A stretch of DNA of 36,684 nucleotides from an uncultured Prevotellaceae bacterium (GTDB taxonomy: Bacteria > Bacteroidota > Bacteroidia > Bacteroidales > Bacteroidaceae), in contig CAMJZV010000028.1 in assembly GCA_946410305.1 (NCBI GenBank), forward strand, positions 1-36,684, read 5' to 3'. How positions within the stretch are numbered: position 1 is the stretch's first letter; the number at the start of each line of letters is the position of its first letter. Below, piece after piece: positions 1 to 8,702 of this stretch. A program made the translations under genes and the position numbers. Under the pieces are notes generated by a model. It saw only the letters and a list, made by a program, of their open reading frames with translations. It searched no databases and was not told the DNA's origin.

Positions 1-305
1 ATTAAACAATGCTAAAATATGAACCAATTATTTGGTTTGCAACATAGAAGGGACATTTTGATTCCTCGGAAGCAAAGAGGCAAAGAAAGAAATGAAATAG
101 CAATGTAGAAATAGACATAATGGGTAGTGTCAAGTCACGACATATATGGATTCTGTACATCCTGCTGATGGTGTATGTCCTTCCCGTCCACGGATGTGCC
201 CAATGGTAATGAGAGACGGTACCACGTATCCATAAACTCAGTAAATCTAAGGATTCTTGTAAATCAATCACAGGTTGTCTCCGTGATTGCTCAATAACAA
301 GCAGC
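1..305. other. Gene-free stretch at left edge
   Basis: No convincing gene is seen here. A reading frame of 113 codons runs on the minus strand (2-343), but it starts inside the pectate lyase terminator hairpin, has no recognisable domain and is probably chance. No tRNA, promoter of the TAnnTTTG type or repeat was recognised. Confidence 0.5.
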
Positions 306-330
306 AAAAAACGGACGGGACATCCCGTCC
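306..330 (-). terminator. Rho-independent terminator of the pectate lyase unit
   Basis: On the minus strand an 8-bp perfect stem GGACGGGA/TCCCGTCC with a 2-base loop is followed by G and six T residues. It lies about 60 bases past the pectate lyase stop codon and is well placed to end that transcript. Confidence 0.8.
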
Positions 331-390
331 CATCCGCCTTCATTTTAGTAGTTAGTTTGTTGTAGTATATGATTTATTTACCTATTGATT

Positions 391-3174
391 CTACTCAACG
401 GGTTCGAGGATTATAAACATAACCAGTCCTTCTGCAGAGCCTTTCGAAATGACATATTCCGTATTTGCACTAATGGCAATGGGCTGTAATTCGTAATACT
501 TGCCTTCAGTATTTGCTGTTCCAGATACAGTGGTCAATGTACCATTTAGTTTAACATTTGTAGCAGACTTGGCAGTACCCATCACTATAGTCATGTTATA
601 GTCTCTAGCAGGTGTGAAAGTAATAGAGCCTTTACTGTCAAGTTTTAGTCCTTTCTTTACATATGTGTCCTTATAAGTGACTTTGCCATCTCCATAGTCA
701 CCTGCTACAGTAAACATGCTATGAGAAGGTGCACCATCGAAGGATGCTATTATAGTTTCAGTTGGTGTAGGCTCATCACCACCAGGATCATCATCACCAC
801 TAGGCGTTGTACTGTTCTCGTCGCCAAAGATGCCGACCAAAGAAGACTTATAGTTATCGAGCAGTCCACCCAGTACTGTATCATAGGCAGAGTCATCGTC
901 GTCGAGACCCACATTGTCGGAGAACGTATAGGTGAAGTCGCCATGATTCAGACGTCCGGCACCATAGTAGCCTGTCACCACAGCGGGAACCTCGTCGGCA
1001 GCAACAGCCTGATAGTCGTACATCAGTGAAGCATTGGTATCGAAGTTGTTATAGGTGGTAGCACCGACCAATGTCTTCTCTGTCTCAGGAACCTGCTCGT
1101 CGCGAGTAGTGGTCTCATAGGCATCATAGCCCTTCGACGAGGGATTCTTCTGCGTATAATAGCTGAAGTGAGATGCTGTGCGGTCGAAGTAGTTACCGTA
1201 TGCCTTGATCATACCACCATTCTCACCAGAGAACGTGCCACTGCCCAGTCCGTCGGTACCCTGTAGAGAGGAGAGGATAGGCTTCTTAGTCTTGAGGAAG
1301 TAGTTGTTCTCCACAAAGACACTCGCACCAGTAGTAGCACCAACGCCATACTTGGCCACATTGTCGAAGTAGTTGTTCCACACATGTACCGTCATAGTGC
1401 GAACACGCGGATGACGAGAGTCAGAGTGGTCGAACCAGTTATGGTCGTAAGAGATGAAGTTAGGACCAGACTCACTCTTCATGCCAAACATATTGCTTTT
1501 ACCGGTATCCCAGAAGCGATTGTACGAAACGGTAACATACTTGGAGTCAGACTTTACATCCGTGGCTCCATCGCCCTTAGCATGGTCGCCACTGCCGTGC
1601 TTGCCATAAAACTGGTCAGTATGATGAATCCATATGTTGGAGTTGTCGGTATCGAGTGACAAGCAGTCGTCCATGCAACGCATGATAGCAAAGTTACGGA
1701 ACTCAAGACTCTTGGAGTTTCTAACAAGGAAGCCGAAACCCTTGATGGTAGCGTCGTCACCAATTCCTTCGAAGGTCATGTTCAACTCAGAATCAGCCCT
1801 ACGGCCCTTTATCTGAATGCCCTCCTCACTACTGCCAATGGCATCAAGGTCTTCCTTCTCGATAAGTCCGATGAAGCGGAAGGCGATAGGTGTTTGGTCC
1901 TGCCCCTTTTCATAGGCAGCAATGATAGCCTGGAAACCTACACAAGGATTCTTTTCTGCACCAGCAACATCTGTACTGATGGTCTTTGCTGTCTGTTTAG
2001 TGATATAGAGCACCTTGGCACCAGGCTTCAACGTACCGTCAGTCTGATAAGCACCAGGAACATAACCATTCAGGAAGGCAAAACCCTCGCGGCTGTAGTT
2101 CTTGACCTCCATATTGGTTGCTTCGCTGGCACTGCCGGCAATCTCTAAGTCTTCAGCATTGACAGCCACAACCTTCATCGCATAGTTGCCAGCTTTCAGT
2201 CCAACAGCGTCAGCACGTCCATAACTGTTGTAGTCGCGTACCAGCTGGGCATCGATCTTTGTATAGTCGGCATACTGACCACCCTTGACATAGACATTAT
2301 AAGTCTTAGCACCGTCGTACTTCTTGAATTTGACATAAGCAGACTCCAGCCAACCGCGAGCCTCGGTTATCTCAACAGCCCCTTCAGGATTGTCAATGTT
2401 ACCACCAGGAATCTCTGTCTTCTTGAAGCTGATACCAGCCACATTATCTACAAATGTATATTGCTTGTTGGCACCAAGATTCATAGTCACGTTACTACCA
2501 CTGAAGTCTATGCTCTCGAGTGCTTCCGTATTGTAGTACTTGTGTTCATTGGTTTTCAACGTGATGACTGCCTGATTCTTCAACAAGTTTGCTGGCACAC
2601 TATAATCATCACTGGGCTGCGGGGCAACAGGTTCTTCGCCAGCATCGGCGACCTTGATACTATAGATATACATACCACCAGTAGTGGTCAGTTCGATATC
2701 GCCGTCAGCGACAACCGTACCCTCATTGGTAACCTTTGAAGTAGTCTCATTGAAGCTTTTGGTGACAGTGATATTGGTTGCCGCTATCTTACGGGCTATA
2801 GAACTGCTTGACGACTGTGACTCAATGGTCAATACCTGTCCAGCTTTGACGCCGTGAATCTTCACCTTGGCACTCTTGTTATTTATCGTCATCGAGTGTT
2901 TCTTGTTGTCGACACGAATCTGGTCTGCACCCGTCGTCGTGAAAGTCAGATTCTTAGTGAAGTTCAACTCTACACCATTGGCTTTCAAGACCTCATCGTT
3001 CAGAGTTGCCTGCTGCAACCAACGGTCATTGGCCGATTCATGAGTCCAATTAGCAGCATCGGCATTCTGATTCGTCTTGTCATCATTGCTTAGCGTGGCA
3101 AAGTTCCACGTCTGTGCAGTCATGCTCAGTACAGAGAATAGTAACAAAGTGAAAAGAGTAGAAAGTTTCTTCAT
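391..3174 (-). CDS. Secreted pectate lyase, polysaccharide lyase family 1
   Basis: This 927-residue protein probably cleaves pectate by beta-elimination outside the cytoplasm. It has a signal peptide (1-20, ending SMTAQ). Residues about 22-180 look like a beta-rich carbohydrate-binding module, about 270-360 a fibronectin-like segment, and about 400-690 the PL1 parallel beta-helix. In the helix, DGATDVKSDSKYVTVSYN (near 530) and HPRVR (near 588) match the PL1 calcium-site and catalytic-arginine regions, and VWNNYFD follows. An acidic, Pro/Thr-rich linker near 790 leads to a C-terminal beta-sandwich-like module. The start codon follows AAAGGAGG at good spacing, 15 bases after the stop of the upstream small gene, so the two are cotranscribed. 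I judge the PL1 call firm; the substrate range and accessory modules are inferred. Confidence 0.92.
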   Translation of the reverse strand: MKKLSTLFTLLLFSVLSMTAQTWNFATLSNDDKTNQNADAANWTHESANDRWLQQATLNDEVLKANGVELNFTKNLTFTTTGADQIRVDNKKHSMTINNKSAKVKIHGVKAGQVLTIESQSSSSSIARKIAATNITVTKSFNETTSKVTNEGTVVADGDIELTTTGGMYIYSIKVADAGEEPVAPQPSDDYSVPANLLKNQAVITLKTNEHKYYNTEALESIDFSGSNVTMNLGANKQYTFVDNVAGISFKKTEIPGGNIDNPEGAVEITEARGWLESAYVKFKKYDGAKTYNVYVKGGQYADYTKIDAQLVRDYNSYGRADAVGLKAGNYAMKVVAVNAEDLEIAGSASEATNMEVKNYSREGFAFLNGYVPGAYQTDGTLKPGAKVLYITKQTAKTISTDVAGAEKNPCVGFQAIIAAYEKGQDQTPIAFRFIGLIEKEDLDAIGSSEEGIQIKGRRADSELNMTFEGIGDDATIKGFGFLVRNSKSLEFRNFAIMRCMDDCLSLDTDNSNIWIHHTDQFYGKHGSGDHAKGDGATDVKSDSKYVTVSYNRFWDTGKSNMFGMKSESGPNFISYDHNWFDHSDSRHPRVRTMTVHVWNNYFDNVAKYGVGATTGASVFVENNYFLKTKKPILSSLQGTDGLGSGTFSGENGGMIKAYGNYFDRTASHFSYYTQKNPSSKGYDAYETTTRDEQVPETEKTLVGATTYNNFDTNASLMYDYQAVAADEVPAVVTGYYGAGRLNHGDFTYTFSDNVGLDDDDSAYDTVLGGLLDNYKSSLVGIFGDENSTTPSGDDDPGGDEPTPTETIIASFDGAPSHSMFTVAGDYGDGKVTYKDTYVKKGLKLDSKGSITFTPARDYNMTIVMGTAKSATNVKLNGTLTTVSGTANTEGKYYELQPIAISANTEYVISKGSAEGLVMFIILEPVE

Positions 3175-3189
3175 AGCGTGTTCCTCCTT

Positions 3190-3534
3190 TTACTTAATGA
3201 TGACCTTCTTCTTGCCGATAATGTAAACGCCCTTAGGCAAATTGGCAGTACTCTTGCCAACCAGCTGACCATTGAGATTATAAACTGCCAAGCCTTCAAG
3301 ACCAGCCTGCTTAACAGCAGCCAAGCGCTCTTCCACACTCGTAGCATTGCTGAAGTCTATGGTAACAGTAGCCATGTCAGTGACCAATGTCTCTGTGCCG
3401 TCGTTAAACACAACTGTCACCTGATCACCACTGAAAGTGATTTTGGAAATCTTCGTTGCATCCAACACGTCGCCAGCCATGACATTCAGTCCAAGACAGA
3501 AGAGACTACATAGCAGTAAACACTTTTTCATCAT
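3190..3534 (-). CDS. Small secreted protein with sorting-tail-like C-terminus
   Basis: This 114-residue protein begins with a signal peptide (MMKKCLLLCSLFCLGLNVMA). A short region about 28-70 (KISKITFSGDQVTVVFNDG) is followed by a tail from about 82 that reads VYNLNGQLVGKS then LPKGVYIIGKKKVIIK. That tail resembles the Por-type C-terminal sorting domain of Bacteroidetes type IX secretion substrates, and the large protein at 31021 ends similarly. It is the first gene of the unit with the pectate lyase. It may be a stand-alone surface anchor, a partner of the lyase, or the severed tail of an ancestral fusion, since the lyase itself ends without such a tail. Function is unknown. Confidence 0.75.
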   Translation of the reverse strand: MMKKCLLLCSLFCLGLNVMAGDVLDATKISKITFSGDQVTVVFNDGTETLVTDMATVTIDFSNATSVEERLAAVKQAGLEGLAVYNLNGQLVGKSTANLPKGVYIIGKKKVIIK

Positions 3535-3557
3535 TATTATTGTTTTGGTTTCTGCTG

Positions 3558-3592
3558 CAAAAGTAGCCTATATTTTCTAACGGAAGCGCAAA
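3558..3592 (-). promoter_or_regulatory. Promoter of the small protein/pectate lyase unit
   Basis: On the minus strand TTTG (3589-3592), a 23-base spacer and TACTTTTG (3558-3565) fit the Bacteroidetes -33/-7 pattern (TTTG, about 19-23 bases, TAnnTTTG). It is divergent from the promoter at 3627-3658. Confidence 0.6.
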
Positions 3593-3626
3593 AACAGTGC
3601 AAAATAGTCCGTAAACGTTTACAAAA

Positions 3627-3658
3627 TTTGGCTATTCAACAGAATTGCAGTACCTTTG
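3627..3658 (+). promoter_or_regulatory. Promoter of the U32/sufE unit
   Basis: TTTG (3627-3630), a 20-base spacer and TACCTTTG (3651-3658) match the Bacteroidetes consensus closely. The ATG at 3663 lies only 4 bases beyond the -7 element, so the mRNA should have almost no leader. Confidence 0.75.
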
Positions 3659-3662
3659 CAGC

Positions 3663-4904
3663 ATGAATCAGATAACAGACTATGAGATTATGGCTCCAGT
3701 GGGGTCTCGTGACTCTCTGGCAGCAGCACTGAAGGCAGGTGCAGGGTCGGTATATTTCGGTGTGGAACAGCTGAATATGCGTTCACATTCTGCCAACCAC
3801 TTCACCATCGATGACTTGCGCGAGATAGCCGCAACCTGCAACGAGGCTGGCGTAAAGACATACCTCACGGTGAATACCATCATCTATGGTGAGGACATCG
3901 AGACGATGCACCAGATAGTGGATGCTGCCGTAGAGGCGAAGATTACGGCCGTCATTGCCTGTGACATTGCCGTGATGACCTATTGTCGCAAGGTGGGCAT
4001 GGAGGTACACCTCTCTACACAGCTGAACATCTCAAATGTGGAGGCACTGAAGTTCTATGCGCAATTTGCCGACGTAGTGGTGTTGGCGCGTGAACTGAAG
4101 ATGGAACAGGTGGCCGACATCTACCGACAGATAGAGGAGCAGCACATCACGGGTCCTTCAGGTGAACTGGTACGCATCGAGATGTTCTGTCACGGTGCGC
4201 TGTGCATGGCGGTGAGCGGCAAGTGCTATATGAGTCTTGACAATACGGGACGCTCGGCCAACCGTGGTGCCTGCATGCAGATTTGTCGTCGTAGCTATAT
4301 CGTTACCGACCGTGAGACCGGTACAGAGTTGGAGATTGACAATAAATACATCATGTCGCCCAAGGACCTAAAGACCATCCGCTTCATCGACAAGATGATG
4401 AAGAGCGGTGTCAGGGTCTTTAAGATAGAGGGGCGCGCCCGTGGTCCTGAATATGTGCTCACCGTGGTACAGTGCTACAAGGAGGCCATTCAGAGTGTGC
4501 TGGACGGCACCTTTACGGAAGAGAAGAAAGACCAGTGGGACGAGCGTCTGGCCACCGTCTTCAACCGCGGCTTCTGGGACGGCTACTACCAGGGCCAACT
4601 CTTAGGCGAGTGGAACTCGAACTATGGTTCGAACGCAACAGAGAAGAAACAGTATATCGGCAAGGGCGTGAAATACTTCTCTAAGCTGGGCGTGGCGGAA
4701 TTCACCGTCGAGGCCGACACATTCTCTGTGGGTGACAAGATGCTCATCACGGGTCCGACGACAGGAGCGCTGTATGTCACCGTCGACGAGATTCACGATG
4801 ACGTACAAGCTGTGCAGACTGCCCAGCAGGGTACTCGCGTCAGCATTAAGGTGCCAGAGAAAGTAAGACCATCAGACAAATTATTTAAAATCATTAAGCA
4901 ATGA
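3663..4904 (+). CDS. U32 family protein, probable tRNA U34 hydroxylation factor (TrhP-like)
   Basis: This 413-residue protein carries the full peptidase U32 signature at residues 173-191 (EMFCHGALCMAVSGKCYMS), then C204 and C208 in RGACMQICRR. These are the cysteines that distinguish TrhP/RlhA-type members. The family includes E. coli TrhP, which makes 5-hydroxyuridine at tRNA position 34; that role is inferred here. The N-terminus (EIMAPVGSRDSLAAALKAGA) is the usual TIM-barrel start. I chose ATG 3663 because an upstream in-frame TTG (3645) lies within the promoter. The stop overlaps the sufE start by 4 bases (ATGA), so translation is probably coupled. Confidence 0.85.
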   Translation: MNQITDYEIMAPVGSRDSLAAALKAGAGSVYFGVEQLNMRSHSANHFTIDDLREIAATCNEAGVKTYLTVNTIIYGEDIETMHQIVDAAVEAKITAVIACDIAVMTYCRKVGMEVHLSTQLNISNVEALKFYAQFADVVVLARELKMEQVADIYRQIEEQHITGPSGELVRIEMFCHGALCMAVSGKCYMSLDNTGRSANRGACMQICRRSYIVTDRETGTELEIDNKYIMSPKDLKTIRFIDKMMKSGVRVFKIEGRARGPEYVLTVVQCYKEAIQSVLDGTFTEEKKDQWDERLATVFNRGFWDGYYQGQLLGEWNSNYGSNATEKKQYIGKGVKYFSKLGVAEFTVEADTFSVGDKMLITGPTTGALYVTVDEIHDDVQAVQTAQQGTRVSIKVPEKVRPSDKLFKIIKQ

Positions 4905-5323
4905 CGATTAACGAGATACAAGACGAGATTATTGACGAGTTCTCTGGTTTTGACGACTGGATGGACAAGTACCAGCTACTCATTGACCTCGGCAACGAGC
5001 AGGAGCCGCTGGACGAGAAATACAAGGTAGAGAGCAACCTCATTGACGGTTGCCAGAGTCGTGTATGGCTGCAGGCCGATTATGTTGACGGCAAGATAAA
5101 CTTCACAGCAGAGAGCGACGCACTGATTGTCAAAGGCATCGTAGCCCTGCTGATTCGTGTGCTGTCAGGCCACACGCCACAGGAGATACTGGATGCAGAC
5201 CTTTACTTCATAGAACAGATAGGTTTGAAAGAGCATCTGTCGCCCACCCGCAGCAATGGACTGCTGGCCATGGTCAAGCAGATGCGCGTCTATGCGTTAG
5301 CGTTTAGTAGTGCCAAGAACTGA
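4901..5323 (+). CDS. sufE: SufE family cysteine-desulfurase sulfur acceptor
   Basis: This 140-residue protein matches SufE, which accepts persulfide sulfur from a SufS-type cysteine desulfurase and passes it to Fe-S cluster assembly. The reactive cysteine is C51 in LIDGCQSRVWL, the same position as in E. coli SufE. Length is typical. No sufS or sufBCD lies in the window, so this sufE stands apart from its pathway. It overlaps the U32 gene by 4 bases upstream, and its last 27 bases overlap the 3' end of the convergent phosphatase gene. Confidence 0.93.
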   Translation: MTINEIQDEIIDEFSGFDDWMDKYQLLIDLGNEQEPLDEKYKVESNLIDGCQSRVWLQADYVDGKINFTAESDALIVKGIVALLIRVLSGHTPQEILDADLYFIEQIGLKEHLSPTRSNGLLAMVKQMRVYALAFSSAKN

Positions 5324-6613
5324 TTCGCCTTCGGCAACCTTCCGAAGGTAGAATTCACGGAAATCACTCCATCGATAATAGGGGGCTAAGTCGCTCGGCA
5401 AGGGCAACGTAGCCTCTTTTTCATTGAGCAGTACCTTGATGAGCGGTTCTTTGTCGGCAGCATTCTTACGGTAGAAGATAATCTGTAGGTTACCTGCCAT
5501 CGGATATATGCTACTAGCCCACCAGCCATTCTCTTCCAACTCTTCCAACTTGCCGGTTTGGAAGTCATAGCCGTTGATGCCCATCAGACAAACCAGTGGC
5601 AGCAATACCGTCTCATGGCCAAAGCGTAGAGAGGCACCATGCTGATTGCCTGCGATGATGCTATCAGCCTCACTGATAATCTTGCCCAACAGATAGACCT
5701 GCAGATAAGGCTGTTGAGCACCATTGAGTTCACAGAAGCCCGATTGGAGATAGCTCCACGCATTTTCTACCTGCCAGAAGAGATAGTAATCATCGCTGTT
5801 AAAGAACTGCTGCAATAGGTTTGGTTCGCTGCTACGTCCTGTATTCTGTTGGGTGAATGATGCCTTCATCAGATAGTAGGCCAACCACTGCATATCAACA
5901 TGCTGACGCACATAGGCGGTATCGTTGAAGAAACTGCTCATCTTTTTATCATGGTGCCATCTGCTCATGATAAATTTTTTCATAACTTTCTGACCACGAT
6001 AGTCGGTGGCAGCCTCACGCAGCGTCTTGTGCTGATGGTTCATATACCACATGTCGCTATAGGAATTGTGCATCGAGACCTCAAGAGTTGGACGTTCCTT
6101 AACCAATTGCAAGACGAAACTACCCATCGATAGCGCACAGCGGGTAACGATGGTGCTGCGGGCATCGACAAAGGCGCCGTCGCTGAAGACTTCAGGGAAG
6201 TTCTGAAGCATGCGACGGGCTATCTGGCGCTGTTGTTCCTTGCCTTTCTCAGACAGGTCGCCCCAACGTCCTTCAGCGTCGGCAATATACTGACGTATCT
6301 CCTGCAAAGCCATCTTTCCTATTTCTGACAGCTTACCCAGCGAGTCTGCCTTATGCAGCGTTTTATACGGTTCCATAAAGCCCTTCATATCGTTCAGATA
6401 ACGCGAGCCGTGGCGTCCGTAGTGGCTGATATAAAAAGGTGTATAACCTTGAGGTGCAGGTGTCAGCTGTGGAAGGTCGCTCTCAGGATAGAGTGCATAG
6501 TTGCCTGCAGCAAAGTTGCAGTCGCTCTCAATGAATGAGAGCGCCGGCTGAGCGACCATCGTAAGAGGCAAGAGGCACGATGCCAGCAGCAAGAGGTATG
6601 ACTTAATCTTCAT
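5297..6613 (-). CDS. Secreted histidine acid phosphatase family protein (MINPP/phytase-like), second copy
   Basis: This 438-residue protein belongs to histidine phosphatase branch 2. The catalytic motif RHGSR is at 67-71 within ISHYGRHGSRY, and FGHETVLLPL near 332 is the C-terminal histidine/acid motif. Family members remove phosphate from phytate, inositol phosphates or sugar phosphates. A signal peptide (1-21, LLPLTMVAQ) sends it to the periplasm or outside. I chose ATG 6613 because it gives a clean signal peptide; the reading frame extends to 6820 but that part lies within the upstream gene. ATG 6619 is an alternative. The start overlaps the upstream paralog's end by 11 bases, suggesting coupled translation. 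Confidence 0.85.
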   Translation of the reverse strand: MKIKSYLLLLASCLLPLTMVAQPALSFIESDCNFAAGNYALYPESDLPQLTPAPQGYTPFYISHYGRHGSRYLNDMKGFMEPYKTLHKADSLGKLSEIGKMALQEIRQYIADAEGRWGDLSEKGKEQQRQIARRMLQNFPEVFSDGAFVDARSTIVTRCALSMGSFVLQLVKERPTLEVSMHNSYSDMWYMNHQHKTLREAATDYRGQKVMKKFIMSRWHHDKKMSSFFNDTAYVRQHVDMQWLAYYLMKASFTQQNTGRSSEPNLLQQFFNSDDYYLFWQVENAWSYLQSGFCELNGAQQPYLQVYLLGKIISEADSIIAGNQHGASLRFGHETVLLPLVCLMGINGYDFQTGKLEELEENGWWASSIYPMAGNLQIIFYRKNAADKEPLIKVLLNEKEATLPLPSDLAPYYRWSDFREFYLRKVAEGESVLGTTKR

Positions 6614-7889
6614 AGGCATCGAGTTTCTTGAGGTAATACTTACGGAAGTCACTCCAACGATAGTAGGGTGCCTGCTTGGCGGGCAACGGCAACTTAGCCT
6701 CATTCTCATTGAGCAGCAACTTGAAGAGTGGATCGCGGTCTTTAGGACTCTTGCGATAGAAAATGAACTGAAGATTGGCCCCCATCGGGAAGGCGCGGTA
6801 ATTAATCCATCCTTTGTCAACCAGTTGATTCAGGTCATCGGTCACCAGTCCGAAACCATTGATGTCAAGAAGACAGATGAGGGGGAGTACCACCGTCTCG
6901 TGGCCATAACGAAGATGCACATTGGTCTTAGGCAGCTGGATACAGCTGTCTGCCTGCTCAATGATCTTTCTCAGCAGGTTTCGCTGCAGATAGGGCATCT
7001 TTCCACCAGTAGCAGGACTGGCACCCCAACCAATATACCACCACGCATTGCTATTCTTCCAGGTATTATAGATTTCATCCTGGGTGAAGACATCAAAAAG
7101 GGTCATCGTATTACCCAACTCCACGTTCTGCAAGATAGCAGCCACGAGCATCAGCTGCTCGCCAAATTCGTAGCTACGAATATTCTTACGGACATAGCTG
7201 CTATCGTTGAACAGCGTCTGCACGAGATGGCTAAAATCATTATTGTGGGCCCTAAAGGCAATATAGGGTTGCGTGGCCTCTTTGAGCTTGCGCAGATTAA
7301 AGAGTTCCTTGTCTTGCAAGTTCAGGTAATACATGTCGCGATGACTTGCATCATGATGGATGTTCAGTAAAGGATTGAGTCGGACAAGCTGCATCAGAGC
7401 ATACTCCATAGACAACACACAACGCCCCACACCCGTGCTACGTGCATCTATATCAGCAGAGTCCTTGAAAACCTCCGGGAAACGCTCATACATGCGGCGG
7501 GCAATATCCTCATGCTGACGGGCACCCAACAACGTCAAATCACCCCAGTGGTTCTCGGCATCCTTACGTATCACATCTAACCGATGCATCACATCACGGC
7601 CTGTTGGCGTCAACTTACCAAGACTGTCGGCCTTTGCCAATACTATGTAGGGATTGTTATAGATGCTGGGCTTGGTATGGAATCGCGAGCCATGACGACC
7701 ATAGTGACTGATATAAAATGGTTTATAGCCACGAGGTGCTGGCGTCAAGTCACGCTGCACTGGACCTGGATAGGCCATATAATTGCTGGCCGAAAGCAGG
7801 ACATTCTCGTGTATCTCATTGTAGGCAGTTTGTGCATGAAGTGTTACGATAAACAGAGTTGCAACAGCCGCCAACAGCCATTTTTTCAT
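6603..7889 (-). CDS. Secreted histidine acid phosphatase family protein (MINPP/phytase-like), first copy
   Basis: This 428-residue protein is a clear paralog of the gene just downstream: both share TPAPxGYxPFYISHYGRHGSR near the N-terminus and PYYRWSDFR near the C-terminus. RHGSR is at 65-69 and RYGHETVVLPL near 329. The signal peptide is residues 1-20 (VATLFIVTLHAQ). I chose ATG 7889 because the longer frame to 7973 would cross the promoter -7 element. The HE pair sits where remembered MINPP enzymes have HAE and classical acid phosphatases have HD. Phosphatase activity is likely; the substrate is not known. Confidence 0.85.
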   Translation of the reverse strand: MKKWLLAAVATLFIVTLHAQTAYNEIHENVLLSASNYMAYPGPVQRDLTPAPRGYKPFYISHYGRHGSRFHTKPSIYNNPYIVLAKADSLGKLTPTGRDVMHRLDVIRKDAENHWGDLTLLGARQHEDIARRMYERFPEVFKDSADIDARSTGVGRCVLSMEYALMQLVRLNPLLNIHHDASHRDMYYLNLQDKELFNLRKLKEATQPYIAFRAHNNDFSHLVQTLFNDSSYVRKNIRSYEFGEQLMLVAAILQNVELGNTMTLFDVFTQDEIYNTWKNSNAWWYIGWGASPATGGKMPYLQRNLLRKIIEQADSCIQLPKTNVHLRYGHETVVLPLICLLDINGFGLVTDDLNQLVDKGWINYRAFPMGANLQFIFYRKSPKDRDPLFKLLLNENEAKLPLPAKQAPYYRWSDFRKYYLKKLDAYED

Positions 7890-7911
7890 ATGAATAGTCA
7901 AATAACGCCTG

Positions 7912-7919
7912 CAAATGTA
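7912..7919 (-). promoter_or_regulatory. -7 promoter element for the phosphatase pair
   Basis: TACATTTG on the minus strand, 22 bases before the start codon, fits TAnnTTTG. No good -33 element was seen. It is divergent from the element at 7963-7970. Confidence 0.55.
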
Positions 7920-7962
7920 CAAAAAATTATTGAAAGGACATACGTTATTTACAAAAAAGTTG

Positions 7963-7970
7963 TATATTTG
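7963..7970 (+). promoter_or_regulatory. -7 promoter element for the unit starting at 8002
   Basis: TATATTTG fits TAnnTTTG and lies 31 bases before the ATG at 8002. A -33 element is not clear. Confidence 0.55.
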
Positions 7971-8001
7971 CAAACAAAAGCGCTTATAAACCAGAAAAGA
8001 T

Positions 8002-8649
8002 ATGGCTAAAAAACAGTTATGGAACGATGACTACTGGCTGCTACTCATGCAGTTATACCTACGCAAGCCCGTAGGAGTAAAGCCTATGTACAGCCGTCAG
8101 ATGGTGGAGTTGAGCATTGAGTTGCACATCGCACCACAACAACTCTTTGCCAGAATGTGTGAGATCGCCAATCTGGAGACGCCTCGTATCGAGCGTATCT
8201 GGCAGGAATACAGCCGCAACCCCAAACGGCTGACCCGTGCCGTACAGCTGCTGCGCAACATGTTGGGCTTCAACAGCGCCGGTGGCTTCTATGATGGCGT
8301 GGAGGTGGAAGAGACTTTCGAGCGCGACTTCCGTCCTATTGCTGAAGACGAGCGCTTGACGCCCATCATGCTGATCGTGATTCTCGACCAATACTTCCGA
8401 CTGACACCTGTCACGATGGTGGCAGAGACACCAGAGGTGAGGCAGCTGTCAAGTCTGATGCACATTCCCGTAACATTAGTTGTCGACGTGCTGGAGGTTT
8501 TCCAACACTGTGACCCATATCTGAACCGCCGCGACGTCATTGTCAGTCCGCTGCTTCTGCCTTGTCAGCAAATCTGGCAGCGCTATGGCAATGTCGACAC
8601 CCGACAACTGGCCTCGTATGCAGAACAGCTGAAAGACTACTTTAAATAA
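8002..8649 (+). CDS. Conserved-looking protein of unknown function upstream of rpoN
   Basis: I do not recognise this 215-residue protein. It looks mostly alpha-helical and soluble, with no signal peptide or membrane segment. The first half (NDDYWLLLMQLYLRKPVG, then YSRQMVELSIELHIAPQQLF) contains a possible helix-turn-helix: after MVELSIELHI comes APQQLFARMCEIA. The second half has LTPVTMVAETPEVRQL and a helical pair near the end. It has its own -7 element, and its stop lies 53 bases before rpoN, so the two may be cotranscribed. A regulatory role linked to sigma-54 is only a guess from position. Confidence 0.75.
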   Translation: MAKKQLWNDDYWLLLMQLYLRKPVGVKPMYSRQMVELSIELHIAPQQLFARMCEIANLETPRIERIWQEYSRNPKRLTRAVQLLRNMLGFNSAGGFYDGVEVEETFERDFRPIAEDERLTPIMLIVILDQYFRLTPVTMVAETPEVRQLSSLMHIPVTLVVDVLEVFQHCDPYLNRRDVIVSPLLLPCQQIWQRYGNVDTRQLASYAEQLKDYFK

Positions 8650-8681
8650 TGCATCATTCATAATGCATAATTCATAATTTC
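8647..8681 (+). repeat. 7-bp tandem repeat array before rpoN
   Basis: Five in-phase heptamers TAATGCA, TCATTCA, TAATGCA, TAATTCA, TAATTTC begin exactly at the TAA stop codon of the upstream gene and end just before the rpoN -7 element. Confidence 0.7.
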
Positions 8682-8685
8682 TTTG

Positions 8686-8693
8686 TAATTTTG
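8686..8693 (+). promoter_or_regulatory. -7 promoter element for rpoN
   Basis: TAATTTTG fits TAnnTTTG and ends 9 bases before the ATG at 8703. It overlaps an in-frame TTG (8691), which argues against that earlier start. Confidence 0.5.
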
Positions 8694-8702
8694 CAGCCGT
8701 TT

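Noticed and set aside
2..343. 113-codon reading frame on the minus strand
   Set aside because: It begins within the pectate lyase terminator hairpin, has no ribosome-binding site or domain, and its composition is not protein-like.
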